From Magnaporthiopsis rhizophila (taxonomy: Eukaryota; Ascomycota; Sordariomycetes; Magnaporthales; Magnaporthaceae): a DNA stretch of 64,000 nt. The first letter of the stretch is position 1; each line of letters begins with the position of its first letter. The stretch covers positions 343,836 to 407,835 of the forward strand of contig PYSS01000018.1 of NCBI GenBank assembly GCA_003049465.1, read 5' to 3'. The position numbers and the translations under genes are program-made. Under the pieces are notes generated by a model. That model did not search any database. It was not told the DNA's origin and worked only from the letters and a program-made list of their open reading frames with translations. This document shows, in pieces, positions 1 to 12,108 of the stretch.

Positions 1-725
1 GGCAGTCTTGCTATCTGCAGCCACTCAGGTAGGCTGACCTCGCCAAGAGGCAGGTCGAGGGAGAGCTCAGTGCGCCCTATTGCTTGTAATGACCTGGAGT
101 TGTGCTTGCTGATCAATCCGTATTTGCGGCATTATCCGGTTTGGCCGCATTCCGCCTTCCATGTCATAGCGATGACCGCTTTCATGCGGGGCCGTTGGAA
201 GTCGTGCTTTCAAGTTGCGCGTTGGTTCCGAGTCCATGCCTGCATGTCGGTGAAATGGAGGTACCTAACACCTGCCGGTGTTTTCTTAGGGATATGTTTA
301 TCGGGGAGAAGCATGGCGGAGGCTTCAAGGATAGAACAATACAAACGGGAAGAAGTAAAAGAGGGAAGTGACAGAATCATCGGGTCATGAGTCCCAACAG
401 CCGACTGCTTTAATTAGGTCTTCCCTACGTGTCCCAATGTGCAGCTCATGCATGCCCAGTGACGAACTGCTCCAATTCCTGATTTCTGCCTCAGGCTCAC
501 AATCCTTAGGAGTCAGCCTCACTAGCGGCCCCATCAGAACGCACAGACCATGCAAACCAAATTGACTGCCGCAGCAACGCGTGACGTGACGCGAAGAGGA
601 GCTATAGAGTCGATTTTGCCAGGCCAAAAATCAAAGTCGACTTCTGGTTCCTGATACACCAGCTTCCCGCCTCGTCGCCGGTCGCGTCTGCCATCCGTCG
701 CATCACCACTCGCGCGATCGCAATC
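1..725. other. 5' flank of spt16, no gene seen
   Basis: Only short overlapping frames without coding bias are present on both strands. The 3' part presumably holds the promoter and 5' leader of spt16. No clear TATA box was seen. Confidence 0.5.
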
Positions 726-3700
726 ATGGCGGAAATCAAAATCGACGGCAAACTCTTCCAGGAGCGAGTCTCCCACTTCATCAATGCCTGGAAGTCGGAC
801 AAGCGATCGGGCGACGCGCTCTTCGGAGGCGTCTCATCCATCCTCATCATGATGGGGAGGGTTGAGGAGAGCCCCGAGTATCACAAGAATAATGCGATGC
901 ATGTCAGTATTCCACGCCTAGCATCGGTCCTGCGCCCGCTGTTGCGACTTTTTGAATGCTAACTTGGCGACCTCGGTGCAGTTCTGGCTGCTTGGCTACG
1001 AGTTCCCGACGACGCTCATGCTCTTCACAATCGACACGCTGTACATCCTCACGACCGCCAAGAAAGGTGCGCACATCGCAATAACCTCTCGGCGACACGC
1101 CCTGCCCGAAAAGATCATCCTACTGACTTTGCTCCAGCGAAACACCTCGACCAGATCAAAGGCGGCAGGTTTCCCGTCGAGGTCCTTGTCCGAGGAAAGG
1201 ATGCAGCTGAGAACACAAAGGCGTTCGTCAAGATTACTGACGCCATCAAGGAGGCCGGCGTGAGTCACACCCTGGAGCCCTCCTTCAGATGCACACGCGC
1301 GGGGCTGTCTGGCTAACTACTTTGAATATTATGGAATATGCAGAACAAGATCGGCGTGCTCACCAAGGACACAGCAAAAGGCCCGTTTGTTGACGAGTGG
1401 AAGAAGATCTTTGCCGAGAACTGCAAGGATGTGGAGGAGTCCGACATAGCCCAGGCTCTCTCTGCCGCCGCCTTCGCGACCAAGGATGAGGCAGAGCTGA
1501 GGGCGATGCGCACATCTTCCAAGGCGTGCGTCGCCCTGATGCATCCGTTCTTCCTCGACGAGATGTCGGCCATCCTCGACCAGGAGAAGAAGGTCAAGCA
1601 CAGCGCTTTGGCCGAGAAGGTCGAGAAGAAGCTCGACGACGACAAGTGGTGGAAGACGGTGACCTTGCCTAACAAGCAGAAGCTGCCGGGCGACTTTGAT
1701 CCAGAACAACTCGACTGGATCCTGGGGCCCAACGTGCAGAGCGGCGGCAAGTACGATCTTCGATGGGCAACGGAGCCGAACAACGATAACCTCCACCCGG
1801 GCATCATCATTTCTGCCTTGGGCCTGCGGTACAGGTCATACTGCTCGTCCATCGCACGAACGTTCCTGGTCGACCCGAACAAGTCGCAAGAGTCCAACTA
1901 CAAACTCCTGCACGCGACCCATCAGCTGATCCTTAAGGAGATCCGTGACGGCGCCGTCGTAAAAGAGGTTTACCAGAAGGCCCTCGCTTACGTGAAGAGC
2001 AAGAAGCCCGAGCTCGAAAAGCACTTTCTCAAGAATATCGGCTGCGGGATCGGCCTCGAGCACCGCGACCCGACCATGATCCTGAACGCAAAGAACCCGC
2101 GCTCTCTCAAGGACGGCATGACGCTTTGCATCACCTCTGGCTTCTCCGACATCGAGAACCCGACGCCACAGGACAAGAACAGCAAGGTCTACTCGCTGGT
2201 CATAATCGACACCGTGCGCGTCACCACTGGCGAGCCCGTGGTCTTCACTGGCGACGCCCCGACCGATGCAGACGCCAGCTCTTTCTTCTTCAAGGACGAG
2301 GAGACACAGCCGGCACCCAAGAAGGAGAAGAAGGAAGCCCGCGTGGGCGCGGTCGCCACCAAGAACATCACAAGCACCCGTCTCCGCTCTGAGCGTAGCA
2401 CGCAAGTGGACGAGGATGCCGAGAAGCGGAGGCGAGAGCACCAGAAGGAGCTCGCTATGAAGAAACAGAAGGAGGGCTTGGCCAGGTTCGCCGAGTCGAC
2501 CAATGACCAGAATGGAACCGAGGTGAAGAAGTTCAAGCGCTTCGAGTCGTACAAGAGGGACAACCAGCTCCCCCCTAAGATCCGCGACCTCTCTATTGTC
2601 GTCGACCAGAAGAACGCCACCGTCATTGTGCCCGTCATGGGTCGGGCGGTGCCCTTCCACATCCACACCATCAAGAACGCCAGCAAAAGCGACGAGGGCG
2701 AGTGGTCCTTCCTCCGCATCAACTTCCTCTCACCCGGCCAGGGTGTAGGCAGGAAGGATGACCAGCCTTTCGAGGACGCCACGGCACACTTTGTGCGCAG
2801 TCTGACGTTCCGATCCCTGGATGGTGACCGCTACACCGAGATCGCCAACCAGATCGCCAATATGAAGAAGGAATCGGCAAAGAAGGAGCAAGAAAAGAAG
2901 GACATGGAGGATGTCGTCGAGCAGGAGAAGCTGGTCGAGATTCGAAGTAAGTCTTGGGCGCTGAGATGCTCACACACTACACCCCTCACTCAAACCAACG
3001 ATGTTGTGGCTAACCGCGGCGAACCCCATTTCCAGATCGTCGCCCGGCCGTTTTGGACAACGTCTTCATCCGCCCTGCGATGGAGGGAAAACGTGTCCCT
3101 GGCAAGGTCGAGATCCACCAAAACGGTATCCGTTACCAGTCACCCCTGGCCGCCCAGCAGAGGGTCGATATTCTCTTCTCCAACGTCCGGCACTTGTTCT
3201 TCCAGCCCTGCCAGCACGAACTCATCGTCATCATCCACATTCATCTCAAGGATCCCATCCTTATCGGGAACAAGAAGAAGACCAAGGATGTGCAGTTCTA
3301 CCGCGAAGCGACCGACATCCAGTTCGACGAGACTGGAAACCGCAAGCGCAAGTACCGGTACGGTGATGAGGACGAGTTCGAGGCGGAGCAGGAGGAGCGT
3401 CGCCGCCGTGCCGACCTCGATCGACTTTTCAAGGCCTTCGCCGAGAAGATCGCCGAGGCGGGCCGTTCGGAGAACATCGAGGTCGATATGCCGCTGCGCG
3501 AGCTCGGCTTCAACGGTGTCCCGTTCCGCAGCAACGTTTACATCCAGCCCACTACCGAATGCCTCATCCAGATTACCGAGCCGCCCTTCTTGGTAGTCAC
3601 TCTGGAAGACATCGAGGTTGCCCATCTGGAGCGTGTCCAATTCGGCCTCAAGAATTTTGATCTTGTCTTTGTTTTCAAGGATTTCACTCGCGCGCCGACA

Positions 3701-4147
3701 CACGTCAACACAATTCCCGTCGAGTCTCTGGAAGATGTCAAGGAGTTCCTGGATCAGTCGGATATAGCCTATACCGAGGGCCCACTGAACCTCAACTGGC
3801 CTACCATCATGAAGACGGTGACGTCTGACACGCACCAGTTCTTTGTCGATGGCGGCTGGTCGTTCCTCCAGGCGGATTCGGACGACGAGGACAACGACGA
3901 CGAGGACGACCAGGAGAGCGCCTTTGAGATCAGCGAGTCAGAACTTGAGGAGGCCTCGGAGAGTAGTGAAGAGGACTCCGAGTATGACTCCAACGCATCT
4001 GACGACGCAAGCGAGGAGGGCAGTGATGAAGACGAAGAAGAGGGAGAGAGTTGGGACGAGCTCGAGCGCAAGGCCAAGAGGAAAGACCGCGAGAGCGGGC
4101 TCGATGACGAGGAGGATCGGGGAAAGAAGAAGCAGCGCAAGCGCTAG
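726..4147 (+). CDS. spt16: FACT complex subunit Spt16 (histone chaperone)
   Basis: Spt16 is the large subunit of FACT, the nuclear chaperone that loosens and rebuilds H2A-H2B contacts during transcription and replication. I rebuild five exons: 726-902, 982-1066, 1138-1259, 1344-2946 and 3036-4147, giving 1,032 residues, normal for the family. All introns have GT..AG ends and the phases close exactly. Seen in order: the N-terminal aminopeptidase-like domain (about residues 1-450, without catalytic activity in this family); a basic/coiled linker; the Spt16 dimerisation and Mid PH-like regions, including the hallmark stretch NVFIRPAMEGKRVPGKVEI from about residue 670; and a very acidic Asp/Glu/Ser tail from about residue 940 ending in a basic KKKQRKR. 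The tail is the known histone-binding feature. The start is the first ATG in frame and begins the conserved MAEIKIDGKLF sequence. It is probably essential and constitutive. Confidence 0.96.
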
Positions 4148-6003
4148 ATCCAACGCCTTACCCTGTGACAAGCGGCGTTCTGGCCAGTCGTGATGGGGAG
4201 TACGGGCCGGGTGTGAACTTGACGGGAAGAATCCACGTGTCGCCGCGGTGTAATATCAGGGTTTGTAGCGACGTTCCCAAACGGGCTCCCAGAAGGAGCG
4301 AGGGGGTGTAGAGTTTCTTGTTGGTGCGAGCATATGGCGACCGCGCAGGCCTTTTCTTGACCCTTTGGCTCACGCCATATTTATTCTTGGGAACCCGAAA
4401 GGCTAATGAGATTTTCCGGAACCGAAAAATGGAGTTATGTATTGTAGTCTATAGTCTTTTTCAGTTGAATCTGGCGGAAATCGCGATGCTAAAATGCGCA
4501 AGCACCAGCGGAGCGGCCCCGAGCGCACCGAGAGTCTTTGCTTGGAAGAAAAAAGGAGCAAGGGGCGGGAACATGTCTTGGTATAATGCCAAAGATTTTG
4601 TTTCTATTCTGTTGTAAATGAAATGGGTGTTGAAATCCATATGCTCGTGCTGCCTTGGTTTCCCCTGGAGGAGTCACCTAGCGTCTATATCATGTCAAGC
4701 CGCGTTCCTTGGTCGCACACCCCTACAACTGCTGATCGTGCAGCACGCCCGTCTCGTCGGCCACGGCGCTCTGGGAGCGGTGCAGCACGACCAAGGGCAT
4801 CCAGCATCGCGAGCCCGTCCCGCTATGCCGCCGTTCCTCCTCTCCCTCGGCTCGAATTGCAAATAAATAAAAAAATGAAAAAGCAAAAAGCTCACTCGAC
4901 TGCCCTTCGAGGGGAGCCGAGTTACGAAAACCCCATTTTTGGGGGGTTTACTTCGGCAGCTCTAAAGTCGAGTTGCCGTCAACGGACGGATTCGAATCAG
5001 CGAGCTTGGGGTTTTCTTGGCCCTCACCCGTGGAAGAAGGTTGTGGTATTTTAATACAACGGTTGTACCCGTTCAACCACCCAGTTTGCTGCTGTGAGCT
5101 GTTGATAATCCGATCACAGTCCGGGTATATAAGGACGAGTGGACGCAGTGAGCGAGCAGTGTGCAGTGTGCAGTGTGCAGTGTGCCTATGCCGAATGCGC
5201 GAGGCGCTTGCGGAGCCGGATTCGATAGTCTGAATATTGTATTTATTTATTTATTTTTTTTTATTTTTTAGTTCGCGCTGGCTCCCCGCTCGCCGTCTTC
5301 CTTTATTTCCCATGCGTAGATCCTGACTGACCATGATGTTTTGCTGCTGCCCTGGGGCGCTGGTCTTGTTCAAGGCCTTGCTATGGCTGCTGTTGGGCTG
5401 GCTGGGCTGGGTTCTGGCGTAGACGATTATGGTAGTGGTAGATATGGCGGATCTTGTACATACAAGTGGTGGATCTGTTGGTTCTGGGAATGGTATTTCT
5501 GATGGTTTGACCCCCAGGCTGCGGATGCGGCTCCGTGACCCAGGGCCCGGTGCGAGTCCGCTGCCGGCCGTGCCGGCGGAAACATCGAACTCCTGGCACG
5601 GCGGCCTGGCCCAGTGGCCGGCTGGACACCGCGGAGGCTACCTGGGCAACTGTTGAAGATAGCAAAAACGTCGGCGGACGGCGACGGTGACGGCAGTCCA
5701 CTGGGTGGTGTGTGTTGGAACAGGACGCATCCTCCGGATGGAGGAGCGGCTCTGTCGTGAGCGCAAGGTTGACATAGGCGCAGCTTGGTCGTGACTCCTC
5801 ACCTTTATTACGGATTAGACAGTGCAGTCGAGAGGGAAGGAGTAGCTAGGAAATGCCACCACTGCCAGGACTCTTATTCGTAGAGGGAACATGTTGCAAA
5901 TCAGACAGCCGATCGTCTATATCCTCCTGTTCATATTTAACTCTTCTGGCGGTACCTGCAACCAAATCTTAACCCATACAGAGAGCCACCCAGCCTTCAT
6001 CAA
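4148..6003. other. intergenic, simple repeats only
   Basis: This holds the probable 3' flanks of spt16 and of the convergent methionine sulfoxide reductase gene. About four tandem copies of a GTGTGCA unit lie at 5156-5185 and an AT-rich TTTATTTATT tract at about 5237-5270. A minus-strand Ser/Thr/Pro-rich open frame runs through about 5300-5640 but has no start, motif or codon bias I trust. A GGATTCGAATC string near 4986 resembles a tRNA T-loop, but no cloverleaf can be folded around it. Confidence 0.5.
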
Positions 6004-6713
6004 CTACCAGTCGCAGCTTCTCGCAAGAAGCTCCGCCAGCTTCTCAAGCCAGACCCGGTCGACGTCGTCGAAGCCGTCGGGCGAGGTGCAGTCAACGTCT
6101 ATGATGGCCACCACCTTGCCGCTGCTGCCGTCCTCCGGGACGACGACGATGGGCACGACCACCTCGCTCCGGCTCTCCGAGTCGCAGGCGATGTGGCCGG
6201 GGAAGGCGTCGACGTCGGGCACCAGCTGCGTGACCCGGGTCTCGGCGGCGGCGCCACACACGCCGCGGCCAAAGGCGATGGTCTGGCAGGCCACCTTGCC
6301 CTGGAACGGGCCGAGGATCAGCTGCGGGCGGCCGCCCGGGCCCGGCCTGGGGTCCAGGGTGTAGAAGCCGGCCCAGTTGACATCGCTGCTCGGGGCCGGG
6401 AGGGACTTGTAGGCGTGCCATAGGAGAGCAGCGGCGTTGGAGAGGTTGCTGGATCATGTGACGGGTTTCACGTGAGTAACCGGCACGGTCTGGTCAGAGA
6501 TGAAGGAGTGGCGCCGTTCGGCTTCTCTCTCGTCTTACCAGACCTGCGTTGCGGTTGGGTGATGGTGAGCATGGTGACCAGAATACAGGAACGAAACAGC
6601 CTTCTTACCCAGTTCCTCTGACCGTCGAATAGGGCCTCGGCCTGCTGCAGGACTTGTCGGTAAGCCTCGTCCTTGGTGACCCCTGGGACAAAGTTTGAGG
6701 CGTCGGCGTGGAC
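6004..6713 (-). CDS. free methionine-(R)-sulfoxide reductase (GAF domain), 5' end uncertain
   Basis: The enzyme reduces free L-methionine-(R)-S-oxide to methionine in the cytosol with thioredoxin as donor, and so protects against oxidation. Exons on the minus strand are 6609-6713 (VHADASNF...GQRNW), a 5-nt microexon at 6539-6543, and 6004-6448 to the stop. Joining them gives NWVCNLSNAAALLWHAYK, the expected family sequence, and 184 residues, the usual size. The GAF-type fold is recognisable. The cysteines of the active site are in place: CQTIAFGRGVCG carries two and HIACDSESRSE the third. The initiator ATG is not in frame with 6713, since a stop lies upstream, so a short first exon must be spliced in. 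An ATG at 6829-6831 followed by GT is one candidate. Confidence 0.85.
6539..6543 (-). other. 5-nt microexon of the methionine sulfoxide reductase gene
   Basis: On the minus strand the five bases GTCTG are flanked by an acceptor (CGCAACGCAG) and a donor (GTAAGACG). They supply a Val codon and two bases of the Cys codon. Without them the conserved Trp-Val-Cys-Asn sequence cannot be made, because direct joining of 6609 to 6448 loses two residues and the frame. Confidence 0.8.
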
Positions 6714-7491
6714 CTGTTTTTGGTTACTTTGTGCTTTATAAGAGGAGTCGTCCTAGTTACGCCTGCATATGCAGACGCAACTGGGGGCTGTGCATGCAAA
6801 CCAAGGGAAGGGCTTTGCAGGGTCTGACCATCTTTTTAGCGGGGTCTTTTGCTCCCTTTTTTGATAATCTTTTGGAGGTTTGCCTGGTGGGATTCCAAAG
6901 CTGTCGAGACTGGGAAATATCGGCTGTCGGTATCAAATTTCTTCCTTGCCCTATCTCAGCTACGACAGCTTGAGGCCCTCTAAGTGGAGAACACACACTT
7001 GGGATGCTTCGTAGCCTGATGTACTATGCTGAATCCGACCCCACCCACACTTGTCGGAGCCAAGTCCCTGACCATCCAGCCAATAAAATCGCCCATCTCC
7101 GAGTGCGAGACACTGGCGCACAGATGCGAGTTAAGAGTAGAAGGCTTGTGACACAGGCACCACGTACAGGAAACCATGGCGCCGCCTTGGTCGTCCGGTT
7201 TTAACACAAAGCCCGACTTGCTAGCTATCCGAGGTGGAGGGGCAGCATGTTGGTGGTGGCAGAATGGGACGATTGAGCTCTTTTGGAGGGAGGGAACATG
7301 CTGCTCCTACAGGCGACCGTGCGGGTCAGCGGCGTAATGAATCCAGCGAACCCCATCTACGGACCGGTCCTGAGCACATGCGCCATATAACTAAAAAGGT
7401 GCCGAGTGTCTCAATACAACACTGTCCCTTGCTCCTCCTCCTGACAAAAACAACACACAGCCCGTTGTAAAAACCAGATCCTCCGGTTCAG
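6714..7491. other. divergent promoter region between the reductase and the hydrolase
   Basis: This must contain the missing first exon of the minus-strand reductase and the promoter of the plus-strand hydrolase. No other coding frame is convincing. Confidence 0.5.
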
Positions 7492-8498
7492 ATGGCGACA
7501 CTAGGCGGCTTCTGCCAGGACTGCTTCAAGGGCACGCTCCGAGGCGATGCAAAGCCGACGGGCACGGTGGAAACGATCCACGGCCTGCCGACCTACGTCG
7601 CCCGACCCGACCCAAACAGCCAAGGCGAGCCGCTAGGCGTGGTGGTCATCATCCCGGACATCTTTGGCTGGGAGCTGCTCAATACGAGAGCGCTGGCCGA
7701 TTCGTACGCCCGGAGGGGTCCTTTTGTCGTCTATCTCCCAGACTTTATGGACGGTGTGTGTTCAAAATGAGAAAAACCGGCGTCGCCATCTTCTCGCCGC
7801 AGAAGAGATCTGAGCTGACCTAGGTACCTATCTGCCTCCTACCATACCAATCAGGCGCCGCCCCACCGGCATACAGCCTCTCGCTCCTGGATCAGATCGA
7901 AAAGCCCAGCCCGTCGTGGTGGGCGACACTGACGCAGAAGCCGTTGCTGGTTTTGAAGGTGCTGGCCATCTTCGTGCCGCGGCTGATCCGCATTCGCGGC
8001 TCCGTCACGACGCCGCGCGTGCACGCCTTCTTCCAGGCCCTCCGCCGGTCCTCTTCCTCGGCGGCGTCGGCCCGAGGTAGCAACAATAAGATCGGCGTCG
8101 TGGGCTTCTGCTGGGGCGGTCGGCACGCCATTGACCTGTGCGGCACCGAGCTCGAGCCCGGGACGCCGCTGGTCGACTGCGGCTTCACGGCGCACCCGTC
8201 CATGGTCAAGATCCCCGACGCGCTCGAGAGGGTGCGGGTGCCGCTGAGCGTGGCCAACGGCGAAAACGACGCCTTCATGGGCCGCGCCAAGATGGTCACG
8301 CTGCAGCGGGTGCTGGAGGCGGTGCGGGACGGCGAGGGCGAGGGCGGCGGCAGGATGCACGAGGTGGTCGTCTACGAAGGGGCAACACACGGATTCGCCG
8401 TCCGTGGCAACCCGGCCGACCCCCGGCAGGCGGAGATGGGTCTCAAGGCCGAGGACCAGGCGGTCAACTGGTTCCGGAAGCAGTTCTCGTCTGCATGA
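7492..8498 (+). CDS. dienelactone hydrolase family protein
   Basis: This is an alpha/beta hydrolase of the dienelactone hydrolase family, which opens lactone or ester bonds; the physiological substrate cannot be read from sequence. Two exons, 7492-7753 and 7855-8498, give 301 residues. The catalytic triad is visible: nucleophile Cys173 in GFCWGG, Asp226 in NGENDAF and His266 in GATHGF. The N-terminal CQDCFKGTLRG and the VIIPDIFGWELLNTRALAD strand/oxyanion region are typical of fungal members. There is no signal peptide, so it is probably cytosolic. The intron carries the palindrome ACCTAGGT at 7818-7825, a motif that recurs through the non-coding parts of the window. Confidence 0.92.
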
Positions 8499-8968
8499 GT
8501 TTTTTTTTCCTCTTTTTCTTTTGTCTTTTCGTGTATTCCTGGCCAGCTTTAAATTGGCTTCTGCCTAGAGTGGGGTGTGGGGGTGCACAGTCAGCGCATA
8601 TAGCTCGATCCAGCGAGCTAACAGGGGCTCGGAAGGCTCGAGGTCGTATTGTCTCGCCAAACGATTCGCGCAAACTCCAACCTCCAAGCCTTTCCTCTCG
8701 TCGGCCCAGTCGCCATGCCGCGGGCCATGAGGGGATCATGCATGAACCGATCCCAGCTACCTACCCGCCCCCGGTTTGGGATTGGATCTAGATCCTTGGC
8801 TGTCAGAACTGCTCCTTGTGGAACCGCCGTGGTAGCGTTATATAAAGGATACTATCTCACGATGTGTCGCCCCCTTGACCTGAATTGCCACCCTGGCGAG
8901 CTGCAGCCATTGTCCTCACTGTGCTCTTGTGCGCCGACAGACAGCTCCTCCTCCCTGTATCTGCAACC
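8499..8968. promoter_or_regulatory. promoter region of the GH55 gene with TATA box
   Basis: A T-rich tract follows the hydrolase stop. A good TATA box (TATAAA, 8841-8846) lies about 125 bp before the GH55 start codon, consistent with an inducible secreted-enzyme gene. No other gene is seen. Confidence 0.5.
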
Positions 8969-11564
8969 ATGAGGACCGGCGTCATCCTCGCCAGTGCGCT
9001 CCTGGCCAGCGCAAGGACGGCAGCCGGGCTCGTCCTCCACGACGACGCCAAGGTCGCCGTCGAGGCGCGACAACAGCAGCAGCAGCGGTGCTCGGGACCC
9101 GTGGCGGGCAACCCGTCCAGCTGGTGGAGGGCCCAGATCGGCCACAACGGAACCACACCGTACAGCACCGACTCGACCTTCCAGTACTATCGGACCGTGG
9201 TGCAGTATGGCGCCGACAACACGGGCACGAGTGACGCGTCCGACGGCTTCAACTTCGCCATCAACGCGTGGTCGAGGGAGGGGAATACGGTGACGACGCG
9301 GCCGGCGTACATCTACATCCCGCCGGGCCGCTACCGCATCAAGAAGCCGATCCAGATGTACGTCAACACGTTCCTGGTCGGCGACCCCCTGAACCCGCCG
9401 ACCCTGATCGCGGACCCGGAGCTCGGCACGCAGCCCGTCATCAACGGCTACGATAGGTGGCAGGGCGACGGCAGCCCGACCAAGAACTTCTACATGGCCC
9501 TGAGGAACTTCAAGGTCGACACTACCGAGATCGCGACCGACCGGTCCGCCGTCGCCATCGAGTGGTCCGTGTCGCAGGGCACCAGCTTCACCAACGTCCG
9601 CGTCGTCATGCCCAACTTCTCCAACCACACGGGCATGACCATGAGCGCGGGCGGGTCCGGCATCCTGATCTCCGACTCGGTCTTCGAGGGCGGGGCCGTG
9701 GGCATCCGGCTCAACTCGCAGCAGTACCAGTTCAAGGGCCTCCGGTTCGACCGCTGCACCGTCGGCATCTCGGTGCAGCACGTCTTCGTGGGCGTGGTGC
9801 AGGACGTGTCCTTCAGCAACTGCCTGTACGGCGTCGACATGGGCGCCCGCAACAGCGCCGGCACCCTGTCGGTCGTCGACTCGTCCGCGACCTCGTGCCG
9901 CGCCGCCGTCAACGCCCACGTCAGCGGCAACGGCCAGGGCTCCCTCGTGCTCGACAACCTGCGCGTCGCTGACGGCGTCGTCGCCGTCGTGGCCGCCGGG
10001 GATGGGCGCACGCTGCGCTCCGGCTCCGTGCCCGAGGGCGAGACCTGGGTCATGGGCAACGCGAACCCGCAGAACTACCAGCCCGGCACGTCCTACCCCA
10101 TCCGTCGCCCCGCCGCCCTGGTCTCGGGCGGCAAGTACTTTACCATGCCGCTGCCGCAGTACGAGAAGTACGGCCTCGACCAGTTTGTCAGCATCAAGGG
10201 CGATCCAGAGTTCAGGGTGGTCGGCGACAGTAAGCGATACCACCCTCTTCCTTCCCTTCCTTTCTGCTTACCTAGGTACTTACCGACACTCCCTCACAAT
10301 CAGACGTCCACGACGACGGCCCCGCTATCAATGCCATCCTGAAAAAGTACGCCGGCTGCAAGATCGTCTTCTTCCCGCAGGGCATCTACCTGACCAAGGA
10401 GACCATCTACGTCCCTCCCGGCTCGCGCATCGTCGGCGAGGTCCTGAGCACCATCTCCGGGTCCGGGTCGCACTTTGCCGACGCTGCCAATCCGCAGCCC
10501 GTCGTCATGGTCGGCCGGCCCGGCGAGCGCGGCGTGGCGCAGCTGAGCGACATGCTCATCTCGGTCGCCGAAGTGCTCCCGGGGGCCATCCTGGCCCAGG
10601 TCAACATGGCGGGCAACCAACCGGGCGACGTGGCCATGTGGAGCTGCGTCTACCGCGTCGGCGGCTCGGCCGACACGCAGGTCAGCACGAAATGCGGCGC
10701 CGCCGACCCGGCCGGCTGCAAGGCCGCCTTTGCGCTGCTGCACGTCGGCAAGACCGCCTCGGCCTACATCGAGGGCGTCTGGGGCTGGGTCGCCGACCAC
10801 GGGCTCGACCCGGACCTGCCGGCGCAGAACATCGCCGTCGGCCGCGGCGTGCTGGTCGAGAGCAGCGGCGCACAGGGCGGGACCTGGCTGGTCGGCACGT
10901 CGTTTGAGCACTGCGTCTTGTACCAGTACTCGTACGTCAACGCGTCAAACGTGTACGCCAGCCTCGAGCAGACTGAGGCGCCCTACTGGCAGGGGCAGGG
11001 GACGCCGCGACGGACCCCTGAGCCGTGGACGTGAGTTTTGCTTCTTTTATTTCTTACTGGAAATAATAACTCATAGAAACTAACCACTTCCCTGCCGTCT
11101 CCAGCGCCGACGCGAGGTTCGGGGATCCAACCTTTTCTAACTGCGCCGCCCAGAACGCCGCCAACAACGACCAGTGCTATCGTGCCGTAAGTTACTTACC
11201 TATACCAACCCTTCTTCCCCTGTGCCATACACGGACTAACACAAACAAGTGGGGCCACCACATGGTCGACTCCTCCCAGATGGTCGTCCACGGCTCGGCG
11301 CTCTGGTCCTTCTTCAACCGCATGAACGACAACGCCTGGCAGGACCCGCAGTGCGACCGCACCTCCTCCATCTGCCAGCTCAACATGGCCTTTGCCGAGC
11401 GCTCGCGCTCCACCTTTTGGTACTCGCTCAGCTCAAAGTCCACCACCAACCTCGTCTACGACAACGGCGCCGTCACCGCGTCCCAGTTCAACAACCCGGG
11501 CTCGTGGGGCGCCGTCGTTGCCGCCTACCTCCGCCGCTCCGACCTGCCGGGTCTGTTCGCCTAG
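8969..11564 (+). CDS. secreted GH55 exo/endo-beta-1,3-glucanase
   Basis: GH55 enzymes cleave beta-1,3-glucan (laminarin, fungal wall glucan) outside the cell. Four exons, 8969-10229, 10304-11030, 11105-11186 and 11250-11564, give 794 residues, normal for the family. The first about 20 residues (MRTGVILASALLASARTAAG) are a signal peptide. A short poly-Gln stretch follows, then two pectate-lyase-like right-handed beta-helix halves: the first starts at TVVQYGADNTGTSDASDGF, the second at NVHDDGPAINAILKKYAG. Both contain the IPPGRYRIKKPI / FPQGIYLTKETI strand pair that marks GH55. The ATG chosen is the first to give a signal peptide; the frame is also open for 28 codons upstream. Intron 1 again holds TACCTAGGTACT. 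It may act in nutrition or in remodelling the fungus's own wall. Confidence 0.93.
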
Positions 11565-12108
11565 GACAGCGCCGCGGCGGCGTCTGGTCCCCTGGTCGGT
11601 GGTCGGCAGTTGCTGGCCTGGTGGCTCGGCGTCGGGTTCGTGGTGCCGTGGCTGCTAGGCTGGTCGTCGACGCCGTCGGCGGGGCTGGTTGTCGTCGCGG
11701 GCGTTTTGGGGTTTTGCTGTGTGGGTTGATGGTGATGAGGGGGTCTTTTTTGTTTCTACTAGTCTAAACGTTTGTTCATAGGACCTAATCAACTTGTATA
11801 TGTGGGCCGGATTACGGGCAAATGGTGTCAGGAAAGAAGCCTATATTTTTTGTTCTTGTTTGGCAAGGAGCAGCTGTCTATGCGAACAGGTCTCGGGATA
11901 AACAGGATATCTCCCAGAGCTACCCTCGGACAGGACCTGGCTACGGGAAACGTGGGCTTCATGGTAGCGGGAGCCATGTGAACACTACGGCATACCGACC
12001 GACTTATACATTTGGACGAGCATTTTCGAACCAAGCTTTCAATTAAAATCCACAGCAATACCATCAATGGTCTGCCCACACTCCCTCATATATTGCATCC
12101 ATCGGCAT
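11565..12108. other. 3' flank of the GH55 gene, no gene seen
   Basis: Only short frames without bias are present. It separates the glucanase from the decayed locus that follows. Confidence 0.5.

Noticed and set aside
4960..5075. tRNA-like GGATTCGAATC string
   Set aside because: No acceptor, D or anticodon stems can be paired around it on either strand.
8852..10243. 463-codon minus-strand frame opposite the GH55 gene
   Set aside because: Shadow frame caused by high GC at third positions; it has no motif, and GH55 on the plus strand is unambiguous.
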